A stretch of 64,000 nucleotides of DNA from Mesorhizobium muleiense (GTDB taxonomy: Bacteria > Pseudomonadota > Alphaproteobacteria > Rhizobiales > Rhizobiaceae): positions 1 through 64,000 of the forward strand of contig NZ_FNEE01000018.1 of assembly GCF_900099905.1 (NCBI RefSeq), read 5' to 3'. The notes below the pieces were generated by a model. It worked only from the letters and a program-made list of their open reading frames with translations, was not told the DNA's origin and did not search any database. This document shows, one piece after another, positions 46,309 to 54,654 of this stretch (positions within the stretch are counted from its first letter, which is position 1; every line of letters begins with the position of its first letter). Both the position numbers and the translations under genes were made by a program.

Positions 46309-46930
46309 TCATGCCACCCGACCGACCCGGGAATTCGCAGCAGCGGCGCCGTCGAGTGCAGAACGAATGCCGTCAACCAAGGCGTCGATCTCGCTTTCGG
46401 TGATTACATAGGGCGGACAGATTGCAAGCACGTCTCCCATATTGCGGATCATGACGCCGTGCTCGCGGCACCGCCGCTCGACATCGCCGATCCTCAGCTC
46501 GGGCGCGAAGACGCGACGGGCGCACGATCCTCGACGATCTGAACCCCCGCGATGAAGCCGCGGCCGCGGGCTTCACCGACAAGCGGATGGTCGCCGAGCG
46601 CGTCCGCGAGGGCATGCAAGTGATCGCCGAGACGACGCGCCTGGGTCACGAAATCGATCTCGCGGTAGATCCTGATCGCCTCGGCGGCGACGGCCGCTAT
46701 CACCGGATGACCGGAGTAGGTGAAACCGACCGAACACGCCGACCTTGTGGGCCTCGTCAGCGACGCATTGATAAATCTTGTCGGAGATAATGACGCCGCC
46801 AATGGGCAGGTGACCGGATGAAAGCCCCTTGGCGATCGAGAGCATGTCCGGTTCCATGCCAAATGTCTGGCTACCAAACCAGTTCCCGGTGCCTCCGAAG
46901 CCGCAGACCACCTCGTCGGACAGCATGAGG
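46309..46930 (-). pseudogene. Class III aminotransferase, C-terminal remnant, frameshifted
   Basis: Three minus-strand frames join. The first is LSDEVVCGFGGTGNWFGSQTFGMEPDMLSIAKGLSSGHLPIGGVI (with the PLP lysine in AKG). The second is GHPVIAAVAAEAIRIYREIDFVTQARRLGDHLHAL, and the third is RNMGDVLAICPPYVITESEIDALVDGIRSAL to VGRVA and TGA. It resembles omega-amino acid:pyruvate or GABA aminotransferases and pairs naturally with the gabD remnant next to it. The N-terminal half is lost. Confidence 0.85.
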
Positions 46931-47168
46931 ATAATTTCTCACTTTCTTGCGAAGATCGGGGGTGACCACGGTCATTCGTATTACGCGAGATCCGCGAGGC
47001 CAAAAACCATCATACCAGAGGAGGCGAAACTGCTATCTAGGTGTTTAGATGCAAGAAATTAATCCTGCATTGTTCCCGCACCAGGAACACCCGAGAGGAT
47101 ACCAAGCCGTATTGAACCTTGTTGAAAATGCTCTCGGCGCGCTGGGCGTTATAATTTCTCGAAGGCGA

Positions 47169-49130
47169 TCACAAGGACGTCGCGATAAGCGTACGGCTTT
47201 TCAGGTTTTCGGCCACAATCGACGATACATCGTGAAAGGTTTCGCGGTCGTTGCAGATCACAAAATCATTCGGGGAGTTCATTTCGACCTCGCCGAGGAA
47301 CTCCTTTGAGGCGTCGGTGATCATGCTCATGCCGCCGGTGACGTTGACCCGCCCAATCATATAGCAAGCAATGAAGTCCACCCCGTCCTGGTGAAGGCCC
47401 TCGGGTGCCGGTTTGCCGTTTACACCATCGCGCGCGACAATCCGGTAGGGATGGATTTTGATATTCCAACGATCATGTCGGGCGGCTTCACATAGAATTC
47501 TGCAGAAACCTGTCAGAATCTTTTCTAAGACGGGATGGTCTATAAAGGAGTTTTCAAGGGGCTCGAAGTGGCGCTTGAAGCCGCCATTCAGATGATTGAC
47601 ACTTTTTGATTGTTCGTAGGGGGCGTGGGGTAGCAGCCTAAAGATTCCGTCAGTTGCGTCATATTCAAAAGCGCTATAGCGCCGGTAACGATATGTTCCG
47701 CCGTCACGCATGTATTCATCGAGAAGAAGTCGATTCCAATGGTCAGCAAAGTTCTTCCAGGCTGCATCAATTTCGATGCCAAAGCAGGCTTCGGCGCGCT
47801 CGCCTTTTGAAAACCACCATCCATTTGTCACCAGACCGTCAGTGCATTGTTGACTGAGGTTGGCCGGCGCCTGGGGTGCGTTGTTTTCCACGGGTGTCTC
47901 CCTTTTGGCGACTTGGCGAGGACGGAACGCTTTGGACGACGCTATGTGGGTTGCGGCTTGGTATTCCCAAAGGTGGCGGTCCCTAATGTATCTCGGCGTC
48001 CTGGCTCGGATCGACCGAGGTAAAAAGCGTGTGTGATCGACTATGTAGCTGACGCTCCCGCTAACGCCCTCGAGGGCGGATGCAATGGCCCGTTCGCACA
48101 TCTGGTGAATAGTACTGCCCCATGCACCTGAAACCGCCTCTTGGGACCAGGCTTGCTCAAGCCCTTGCTTCAAAACGATTGATGCCACGTCAAGAGAAGC
48201 GGTTTCGAGGTGACGCAGCGCGTCGAAGATAATGGCCGCCGCAGGGGCCTCGCGGACTTCGAGAACCTTTTGGCCGGTTGTGATGTGTTCAAGCCCGACA
48301 AAGCGGCCGTGCCCGAATTTGCCGACCGTGTTATTCAGGAACGGGATTGCGTCGACCAATGCAACATCACGGTCATCAATTGACACGAGACTTCCGTCTG
48401 CAAACCCGAGTTTGATCTCTACCGGCTGCTCTGCGGGAATGTTGCGCGTCCAAGCAAATGCCTCCTCGGGGATGGAAAAGTTCTCGGGATCTTCCAAAGG
48501 CCCCGACTCGAATTCCCGACACCAGAGGTTTTCGTCCGCGCTCCACGTACGGTCCGCCACAAAAGTCGCTCCACACTTGGACAGGTCGGAGGTCTTCTGT
48601 TGTCGGGATATCACAGAGCATTCATACGGACTGCCGAAGTTGCCGGAAAATCCTGAGCGCTTAATGCTATTGTTAAGGCGCGGAAGACTGTTTTGAGAAA
48701 GGTTTGCTGTATGAAGAACCAGCCGTGAGCCGATTGACCTTGCATGATTAACAACCAAAGATGCGATTATGGGACGGCTCAACGAACTGCTCAACGGATA
48801 GATGCCAAGGTACTTGGCGTGGGCTCGAATGGCTGATTTCACGCCTTGTTCGACAAAGGCATCCCGCCCTTCGAGGCAGACAAAGCGCGCGCCGAACATG
48901 GCTGCCGTCCGTTCCAACAAAGGCTGATCGATGCGCGTTCCGACATCCGCTGCGACAGCTTCAATGTTCGCAAAGCCAAGGCTTTGCAGCTTGTAGAGAA
49001 GATAGGTGCTGTCGAGACCGCCGCTGAACATGGTTGCAACTGGTGCGGTTCGGTCCGGAAAAGCCTCCAGATCTTCAAAACTCGAAATGCCGCCGATGGC
49101 GGGTTTGGTGGAAGCCAAGAAGGGGTTCAT
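47169..49130 (-). CDS. Fusion of argininosuccinate-synthase-like domain and 2OG/Fe(II) dioxygenase
   Basis: 653 aa. Residues about 28-330 resemble argininosuccinate synthase: PP-loop S36-G-G-L-D-S41, YPLSSSLSRP (111-120) and SADENLWCREFESGPLEDP (197-215). The substrate motif normally G-N-D-x-x-R is Q-N-S-L-P-R here (146-151), so the acceptor may differ from citrulline/aspartate. Residues about 430-653 are a 2OG-Fe dioxygenase of the amino-acid-hydroxylase type (PF10014-like): H580-Q-D582, H633 and R646, all iron and 2-oxoglutarate ligands present. It would ligate an amino donor onto a ureido or carbonyl compound with ATP and hydroxylate an amino acid. The gene is coupled by ATGA to the exporter gene upstream, behind a NifA/sigma-54 promoter. 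Confidence 0.85.
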   Translation of the reverse strand: MNPFLASTKPAIGGISSFEDLEAFPDRTAPVATMFSGGLDSTYLLYKLQSLGFANIEAVAADVGTRIDQPLLERTAAMFGARFVCLEGRDAFVEQGVKSAIRAHAKYLGIYPLSSSLSRPIIASLVVNHARSIGSRLVLHTANLSQNSLPRLNNSIKRSGFSGNFGSPYECSVISRQQKTSDLSKCGATFVADRTWSADENLWCREFESGPLEDPENFSIPEEAFAWTRNIPAEQPVEIKLGFADGSLVSIDDRDVALVDAIPFLNNTVGKFGHGRFVGLEHITTGQKVLEVREAPAAAIIFDALRHLETASLDVASIVLKQGLEQAWSQEAVSGAWGSTIHQMCERAIASALEGVSGSVSYIVDHTRFLPRSIRARTPRYIRDRHLWEYQAATHIASSKAFRPRQVAKRETPVENNAPQAPANLSQQCTDGLVTNGWWFSKGERAEACFGIEIDAAWKNFADHWNRLLLDEYMRDGGTYRYRRYSAFEYDATDGIFRLLPHAPYEQSKSVNHLNGGFKRHFEPLENSFIDHPVLEKILTGFCRILCEAARHDRWNIKIHPYRIVARDGVNGKPAPEGLHQDGVDFIACYMIGRVNVTGGMSMITDASKEFLGEVEMNSPNDFVICNDRETFHDVSSIVAENLKSRTLIATSL

Positions 49131-50071
49131 TTGGATGTCCTGCTCTCAAACCAGATGCCAGCAAACGTCCCAGCGAGGACGAGGCCTGCGCCTATCAAGC
49201 TCGGTACTGTCAAAGGCTCATTCAGAAGAAGGTGCGCTAGAACGAAACCAAAAAAAGGTTCTGTTCCCATCAAGAAGCCAACCCGTGTCGGTGTGGATTT
49301 TCTCACTGCGGCATTTTGAATGTAGAATGCAGCGAGGGTGCAGAAGAGTGCAAGGAAGGCAACAGCGCCCCAAAACTGAAGGGTGGCCCTCACAACAAGG
49401 CCTGAAATTCCGAACTGAGCGACGGCCAAAACGAAAGTAAGTGTTGCCACCGTCGATCCCTGGATGGCCGTCAGGGCTGCAGATGAAATCTGCCGGCCGG
49501 CCAGAAGGCGTTTGGTGGAAACGACCATAACCGCTCGCAGAATCGCGGCCCCCAAGACAAGCGCGTCACCCGGGCTGAACCTGCTGATCCCGCCAGTGAG
49601 AATGCCGACACCGATGCACGCTATGGCAGCACTTGCCAAAATGCCCGTAGGTGGAAGTCGCCGTGATAGCCCATAGTCGATGATCGGCGTGAAAATCACA
49701 CAAAGCGATATGATCAAGGCCGTGTTCATTGCGCTTGTCGATGCAACGCCGTAAGTTTCAGCAATAAAGATGCAAAAAAGTATTGTTCCCAATGCGAAGC
49801 CGCGGATGAAATCGCCCCAGGAGACCAATGCGATCTCATGTCTTGCAGCCACTGCCGTAATTATCGTAGTAATCAGGAAGCGATAAAGAACAAGTATCGA
49901 AACCGGCGCGTAGAACAGTGCGCCTTTCCCGACCGGATAGCTCGCCCCCCAAACGAATGCGACTCCCAGCAAGGCTAGATCCACCGAGAAAGATGGCGTC
50001 CGTGTTTTCCTGACAGGTATTGGAGAACTTTCGAAAACGTCCACCTTCAAAGTTTCCTTTGTGTTAGCCAT
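49127..50071 (-). CDS. EamA-family (DMT) exporter
   Basis: About 314 aa from ATG 50071 (MANTKETLKVDVF), with ten hydrophobic segments in two EamA repeats (LLGVAFVWGASYPVGKGALFY; GDALVLGAAILRAVMVVSTKRLLAG). The longer ORF start at 50182 would include promoter sequence and is rejected. Members export amino acids and related metabolites such as threonine, cysteine or aromatic compounds. It is translationally coupled to the ArgG-like/dioxygenase fusion, which suggests that it exports the fusion's product. It is first in the NifA-controlled unit. Confidence 0.88.
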   Translation of the reverse strand: MANTKETLKVDVFESSPIPVRKTRTPSFSVDLALLGVAFVWGASYPVGKGALFYAPVSILVLYRFLITTIITAVAARHEIALVSWGDFIRGFALGTILFCIFIAETYGVASTSAMNTALIISLCVIFTPIIDYGLSRRLPPTGILASAAIACIGVGILTGGISRFSPGDALVLGAAILRAVMVVSTKRLLAGRQISSAALTAIQGSTVATLTFVLAVAQFGISGLVVRATLQFWGAVAFLALFCTLAAFYIQNAAVRKSTPTRVGFLMGTEPFFGFVLAHLLLNEPLTVPSLIGAGLVLAGTFAGIWFESRTSK

Positions 50072-50153
50072 CCACCCTGCTGCGAGGGTCAAACAGATCA
50101 GGTCGTTCAGCCTCTTGGGCGATCCGTGCCGCGGCGTACTTGTTTTTGGTAAC

Positions 50154-50247
50154 GCAAGTGCCGTGCCGATTCGGAAAACCATTGCTAGACAACAACCTGG
50201 TCGCCTTAGTTCGGCGGTTCATGTCCATCGTTGTCAGAATGCCGACA
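50154..50247 (-). promoter_or_regulatory. NifA site plus sigma-54 promoter for the exporter/fusion operon
   Basis: On the minus strand a -24/-12 element CGGCACG-GCAC-TTGC lies at 50168-50154, with GG and GC exactly ten bases apart; only the first base departs from TGGCACG-N4-TTGC. A TGT-N10-ACA activator site (TGTCAGAATGCCGACA) lies upstream at 50232-50247. Start of transcription is expected near 50142, some 70 bases before the exporter ATG. Confidence 0.82.
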
Positions 50248-50725
50248 ATGACTTCAACTGCAGGGATCCTACCGGCAGGGCCTCAAGGCGAACACGCGGC
50301 TCCTAGATGCCGACAAGATGGCTGGTTCAGCCATGCTGCGACAGTTGCCTGTTTTTTTCAGTTCCTTTGCTGTTCGTGCGCTAACCGCAACGCTCCATAC
50401 TAGTCTCGCGTGCCTGTCCCCGTGGGGTGGGCGGCAGAAAGCGATTAGGCCCGCTGAAAGAGGCGAACCGCATCCGAAGGACCGTAACCAAGAGAAGGAC
50501 CTGAAGCGAGAGCGAAGGTTGCGGGAGGCCGCGGCGGGCCTAAAAGGCAATGCCGACCGCCCCAGGAAAGGCTGACAAAAACCGCAGCGGCCGACTGTCC
50601 AATAGGGTGCGCCGCGCCAGGGCGAGCCAAATGGCAGGGGCTGCCGGGGGGCCCTAAGAAAAGCGTGGGTTCACAAGCACCCGGCGCGCGCCATCAGGCC
50701 GCCAGCTACTTGGAGGGCGGGTGTA
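50248..50725. other. Intergenic region at left end of duplicated qseM module
   Basis: No supported gene; ORFs around 50318-50575 are basic and low-complexity. From about 50460 the sequence (GCATCCGAAGGACCG and following, with GGTTGCGGGAGGCCGCGGCGGGCC near 50517) repeats, diverged, at about 51560-51640, marking the tandem duplication. Confidence 0.5.
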
Positions 50726-50944
50726 TCAGGCCTGTTTGTCGGGCCGAACCAGATCCATGTGGCTGACGCCGAGGGCCAATGCCAGTTCATAGATCGTGAT
50801 AATTGTCGGATTTCTTCGGCCTTTCTCCAAGCCGCTGATGTACTGCTGACTGAACCCGGAAATCTCCGCAAGCTGCTCCTGCGTCAGACGCTTCCTTTGC
50901 CTGATCCTCTGCACATTCCGTCCGACCAACTTGCGCATATCCAT
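50726..50944 (-). CDS. XRE-family regulator, QseC-like (module 1)
   Basis: 72 aa from ATG 50944 (or 70 from 50938). The helix-turn-helix is RIRQRKRLTQEQLAEISGFSQQYISGLEKGRRNPTIITIYELALALG. It is divergent from a DUF2285 gene 110 bases away. In Mesorhizobium symbiosis ICEs, the small XRE protein QseC sits divergent from qseM and represses it. This protein has that size and position. Its own operator would lie in 50945-51053; an AT-rich stretch (TTATCAACTATAA near 50979) is a candidate. Confidence 0.75.
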   Translation of the reverse strand: MDMRKLVGRNVQRIRQRKRLTQEQLAEISGFSQQYISGLEKGRRNPTIITIYELALALGVSHMDLVRPDKQA

Positions 50945-51053
50945 GCACGCAAGCCAGCGGATCAGGCGGCTTGAGTTTATCAACTATAATATGTAATCCA
51001 CATTTAGCAGCCAGCGGGCTTCGCCGGTCCATTCTCCGGAGATAGAATTAGCG

Positions 51054-51320
51054 ATGTTACAGCCCAAATCGAACACGCCGTTTGCCGACGAGGTCCCCTG
51101 GTCGGACCGCATTACAGCCTACGACAAGGACCACTTTACAACCTATATGAGGCTCCTGGACGCCTCAGCCGACAACGCCACTGAAGAGGAAATGGCCCAT
51201 GTGATCCTCGGCATTGATCCGGCACGCGAACCGGAGCGCGCACGGAACGTCCTTCGCAGTCATCTCGACCGTGCAAACTGGGTGGTGACGAGCGGCTACA
51301 AGGATTTGTTCGCCAGTTGA
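51054..51320 (+). CDS. qseM: DUF2285 protein, QseM-like antiactivator (copy 1)
   Basis: 88 aa: FADEVPWSDRITAYDKDHFTTYMRLLDASADNATEEEMAHVILGIDP, then ARNVLRSHLDRANWVVTSGYKDLFAS. This is a DUF2285 domain alone, the architecture of QseM, the antiactivator that holds back TraR and FseA and so silences ICE excision and transfer in Mesorhizobium. A GGAGA ribosome site within the palindrome TCTCCGGAGA (51033-51042) precedes the ATG. Divergent from an XRE repressor gene. Copy 2 is at 52152. Confidence 0.82.
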   Translation: MLQPKSNTPFADEVPWSDRITAYDKDHFTTYMRLLDASADNATEEEMAHVILGIDPAREPERARNVLRSHLDRANWVVTSGYKDLFAS

Positions 51321-51801
51321 CGAAATGGGCGGCGCGGTCGCTTCGCTTGAAGCAACGAAGTCGCGTAACCACCATGCATCGACGCATCACCACAGCGCGA
51401 ATGCGCTCGAAGATGATCGCGAGGACTTCCAGTCGGCGCGGATGGCCCAGCCCTTCGCTGTCTCATCGTTTTGTCCTCCGCTCGCCAATGGCTGCTTCCC
51501 AGGAAGCGGTGCGGCGGCGAGTCATGACAGGAACGGGCCCGCCGTCTGAGCCTCACCGCATCCGAAGGACCGGATGGACAACCTACTGAAAGCTCACACC
51601 TAGCTAAGGGTTGCGGGACGCCGCGGCGGGCCTAGAAGGATGGGGCGCCACCTGCTGGGAAGGGCACAACAGAGAGAATTGCGAGAGTCTAACGACGCGC
51701 TAGGAGGAGGCGCAGCGGAATGGTCGAGACGCCCTGAGCCAAGAAAAGCAGGGATCGACCCACCGGCACCCGGCACGCGCGGTGATGGGCGCGGGCGCCC
51801 A
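51321..51801. other. Spacer between the two qseM-like modules
   Basis: About 480 bases without a supported gene. It contains the second copy of the sequence that lies left of module 1 (from about 51555). ORFs here are compositionally biased and are not considered real. Confidence 0.45.
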
Positions 51802-52035
51802 CTACGTCCGCAGGCTCAACAGAATCTCACACGGATCAGCGTCGAGGGCCGCAGTTACGTCGAGAAACTCAATGATATCGAGACGCCGCTCTCCACCCTC
51901 ATATTTCGCCACGAAAGATTGCGGACGGCCAAGCATCTCAGCCACCTGCGCCTGCGTCAGCCCTTTGACCTTGCGCAGTGAGATCAACTGGGCCAGAAAC
52001 CGCTGGTGGCGGGGAGATCGAAGAGATTTTGGCAT
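51802..52035 (-). CDS. XRE-family regulator (module 2)
   Basis: 77 aa with the helix-turn-helix ISLRKVKGLTQAQVAEMLGRPQSFVAKYEGGERRLDIIEFLDVTAAL. It is divergent from the second DUF2285 gene, with two inverted-repeat operators in between. In position it is equivalent to the module 1 regulator, but its sequence, including the recognition helix (RPQSFVAKYE versus SQQYISGLEK), is different, so the two modules probably respond to separate operators. No good ribosome site is seen before the ATG. Confidence 0.8.
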   Translation of the reverse strand: MPKSLRSPRHQRFLAQLISLRKVKGLTQAQVAEMLGRPQSFVAKYEGGERRLDIIEFLDVTAALDADPCEILLSLRT

Positions 52036-52073
52036 TTAGGTGAACCGGTCAGGTAGAGACCGGCTCAGCGACT

Positions 52074-52105
52074 AATCCCCGTTTCGGATTATCCCATTTT
52101 GGGAT
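52074..52105. promoter_or_regulatory. Paired operators between XRE gene and second qseM-like gene
   Basis: Two adjacent dyads: AATCC-CCGTTTC-GGATT at 52074-52090 and the perfect ATCCCA-TTT-TGGGAT at 52091-52105. They share the half-site ATCC/GGAT. Paired sites of differing strength are the arrangement used by QseC-type repressors for autoregulation and bistable control. Confidence 0.75.
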
Positions 52106-52151
52106 ATTCTGCCTTGAATCCAGCGATCAACATGCGAGGTTCGCGGCAGAC

Positions 52152-52433
52152 ATGAATCGATCAACGGGAACAGATAGGATTCAAAGCCCAACACTGCTCG
52201 ACGAAGTCCCTTGGTCTGACCGTCTTACCGCCTACGACAGGGCGCACTTTACCACCTATATGAGGCTCCTGGACGCCTCAGCCGATGAGGCGCCCCAAGA
52301 GGAAATGGCCCATCTGATCCTCGGCATTGATCCGGCACTTGAACCGGAGCGCGCCAGGAAGGCGCTTCGTAGTCATCTCGACCGTGCGAACTGGATGGTG
52401 ACGAGCGGCTACAAGGAATTGTTCGCCAGCTGA
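52152..52433 (+). CDS. qseM: DUF2285 protein, QseM-like antiactivator (copy 2)
   Basis: 93 aa: LLDEVPWSDRLTAYDRAHFTTYMRLLDASADEAPQEEMAHLILGIDPALEPERARKALRSHLDRANWMVTSGYKELFAS. Nearly the same as copy 1 over the DUF2285 domain, with a different N-terminus (MNRSTGTDRIQSPT). It probably binds the same partners (TraR-like and FseA-like activators). Controlled from the dyads at 52074-52105. Both copies look intact. Confidence 0.82.
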   Translation: MNRSTGTDRIQSPTLLDEVPWSDRLTAYDRAHFTTYMRLLDASADEAPQEEMAHLILGIDPALEPERARKALRSHLDRANWMVTSGYKELFAS

Positions 52434-52980
52434 CAAATGCGCAGTGCTCGGTCATACAAGTAGGCAGTTCCGGTGGCAGCCAGTGGTCAGGCTGATCGGG
52501 ACCTGCACCACAGACGCGCCGGCAAAATGGACCCGGTGGCGAGCACAATTCAGTTCCCAGGAAATCGGGTTTTGGCAATTCGCCCGAGCGTCTGACGTGA
52601 TAGAAGGTTCCGCTCTGTCTGGATGGGTATTAGCCCGGAGCAGCACTCCATATCGTGCCGGCGCTCGACCCCGAAGGGTCCACCTCTTCGCTTTCAAGCC
52701 GGATAACCGATAGCCATCGCCCTAAGTCAACGGTTAGAGATTGCCGGCAGGCAAGTTTGCAAGCGGGCCATCCTCGGAAACTATATAACCGCACGACTAG
52801 CTCGTCAGCGACGAAACACCCGCTCGAGCACCGATAGACTAAGATCACCGGCGCGGACTGGAAGAATACGGCTGCATCGCCCTGACCGAGCCGGCGGAAC
52901 AGAAGATCTCGGCATCCAGTCAACGCTCGATACAAAGCGCGCGATCGAATGGCCCGAGCACAAGGGGATCAAAAAGCTTC
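52434..52980. other. Intergenic region between qseM-like gene and LuxR gene
   Basis: About 550 bases without a recognised gene; short ORFs on both strands lack family character. The genes on each side point towards this gap, so terminators would be expected, but no strong stem followed by T residues was seen. Confidence 0.4.
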
Positions 52981-53718
52981 TCAGAGAATTGAGGACCCTT
53001 CGGACCCCAAAAGGGCTATAGCCTGATTTTGGGTTCGCACGCCTAGCTTCTTCTTGGCATTGTCCAAATGAAAAGCGATCGTGCGTGGCTTGATGCCCAA
53101 GATGCGGCCGGTCACCCAGGCTGAATTACCCCGCGCTGCCCACCGCAGGCACTCATATTCGCGGGATGTCAGCGAAATCCCATCCACTGTTCGATCGCTC
53201 GGCAGTTTGCGGCGAACGCAACGATGAAAGCAAGCCGCCATCAGCTGAAGAGCTTGTTCGTACCGCTCAGCGACCCGAAGAAATACTGGACGAGGCTCAT
53301 CGGCGGCAAAAGTAACCGCAGCGATGCGGCCGCGGAGATCGACAATTGGGATCGTCAAACCGCAGCAGATGCTGAATTGAGCCGCCTCATCGAATAGCTG
53401 CTGTTGAGCCGGCGACATTTTATCGCCTCCCAAATTCGATCCCCAGTGAAACGGGCAGCCGCCATTTCGAGCACGCAAGATCACAGGATCGAGTTTCTCA
53501 TACTGATTTTCCAGATACTGTCTGGTCCAGCGGGGTGGATAGTTCGAAATTAGCCTCGGTTTGCCGGAAGGCCGTGCTGGCAAGGAGAGGTAGGCAAAGG
53601 AGATTAGGTCAAGCCGTCCGGCCGCCTCAGCCATGGCATCCCGGAAATCTGCCTCATCGATACTCTGTGACAGTCTTTCAAGGAATGTCTCGAAAACAAG
53701 TGGCAGGTCCCTCGTCAT
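52981..53718 (-). CDS. LuxR-family quorum-sensing regulator (TraR-like)
   Basis: About 245 aa from ATG 53718 (MTRDLPLVFETFLERL); the ORF start at 53835 adds an unlikely N-terminus. The autoinducer-binding domain has the conserved pocket pattern NYPPRWTRQYLENQYEKLDPVILRA (W, Y, D-P). The C-terminal LuxR helix-turn-helix is LTSREYECLRWAARGNSAWVTGRILGIKPRTIAFHLDNAKKKLGV. No LuxI synthase gene is in the window, so it is a solo here or pairs with a distant synthase. Beside QseM-like genes, a TraR-type role in ICE transfer is the natural guess. Confidence 0.85.
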   Translation of the reverse strand: MTRDLPLVFETFLERLSQSIDEADFRDAMAEAAGRLDLISFAYLSLPARPSGKPRLISNYPPRWTRQYLENQYEKLDPVILRARNGGCPFHWGSNLGGDKMSPAQQQLFDEAAQFSICCGLTIPIVDLRGRIAAVTFAADEPRPVFLRVAERYEQALQLMAACFHRCVRRKLPSDRTVDGISLTSREYECLRWAARGNSAWVTGRILGIKPRTIAFHLDNAKKKLGVRTQNQAIALLGSEGSSIL

Positions 53719-54650
53719 CGTCGCGCTCGATTCTTCCTCTTTCTGCACGCCTTCCGGCTGCGTCGTGTATGTCCCGACAAACGCGATTGACTTCGCGGGC
53801 GTCGCTGGGCTGACCAGGCTCCAGAATGCTGCCACACTTTCGATCTTCGCCGGTCATCCCAATCATGCTGGGCTCGCCCGATGGGCGTCTGGCAGACGCC
53901 TCTTGATCTTTCAACAGCTCAATCAGAGAATCTCCATGCATTAAATCATGACCGCCCCTGCACCGTCCGAATCAGGAGAAATCATCCTGCGCTGACCAAA
54001 AGCCATCATTGACCCAGCTTTTGCAGGAATTTGGGTCGGCATTAGCATAACAATTCGGGTAGCCGTTCATCCCCCACCCGGGGCGCCGTGATCCGGAAAG
54101 AAGTGTTGCGATGCTTTCTTTTCATTGACAGGCAAATCGTCTCAACAATGTTAAAATGCCTTTTCCTTGTGAACGGGGATGGCGTAAGAGTATCGTCCTT
54201 TTATATGCCTGGTGTGATAAAATTCACCGCAATGATTATTCTGCTCTTTGTGATCTGAAGGAAGATATCTTCGGCGTTGCCGCACTTTGGAACCGGCGAC
54301 CGTGGCCCGCTGCAATGATGTAAAGGGCGCGTCTAAGCTCAATCTGCATCGGAACGTGCAGATGACCTTTACCAGACCCTCGATTCCGGACGGGCCATAA
54401 TGATTCTGATTACGTGGGTCAAAAAGGGCGCCCTGCCGGCGGGGAGGTACACCCGCAGGGCGCGCCGCACAGAGGTCCTGGTCGTTGGGCAACAGGACAG
54501 CGGCGGCAGAACTGGTTCGGTTACAGCTTGCGATCGAAATCCGGAACATGGTGGGCGGGTTGGGTGGAATTTGTTGGTTGAGCCAAGGAGGTCGCTCGCT
54601 TATATCAGCTTCACTGGACCGATTTGCACGATTCATCGTCCATTCGCGCA
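53719..54650. other. Long intergenic region with a strong hairpin
   Basis: No supported gene in about 930 bases, although several short ORFs exist. At 54428-54463 a strong imperfect hairpin is present: GCGCCCT ... GCGGG, loop GAGGTACA, CCCGC-AGGGCGC. It lacks a T run and may be structural, or part of a mobile-element end. Confidence 0.5.
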
Positions 54651-54654
54651 GGGA

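Larger units (their letters stand above)
50460..52433. repeat. Tandem duplication of an XRE/DUF2285 module (about 1.09 kb unit)
   Basis: Two units in the same order and orientation. GCATCCGAAGGACCG occurs at about 50470 and 51560, and the two DUF2285 genes start 1098 bases apart and share most of their residues. The flanking sequence is also similar (CACCCGGC...GCGC segments near 50680 and 51768). The XRE genes between them are not obviously similar to each other. Confidence 0.75.

Noticed and set aside
54428..54463. Hairpin as a transcription terminator
   Set aside because: The stem is strong but no T run follows on either strand and no gene ends close by.
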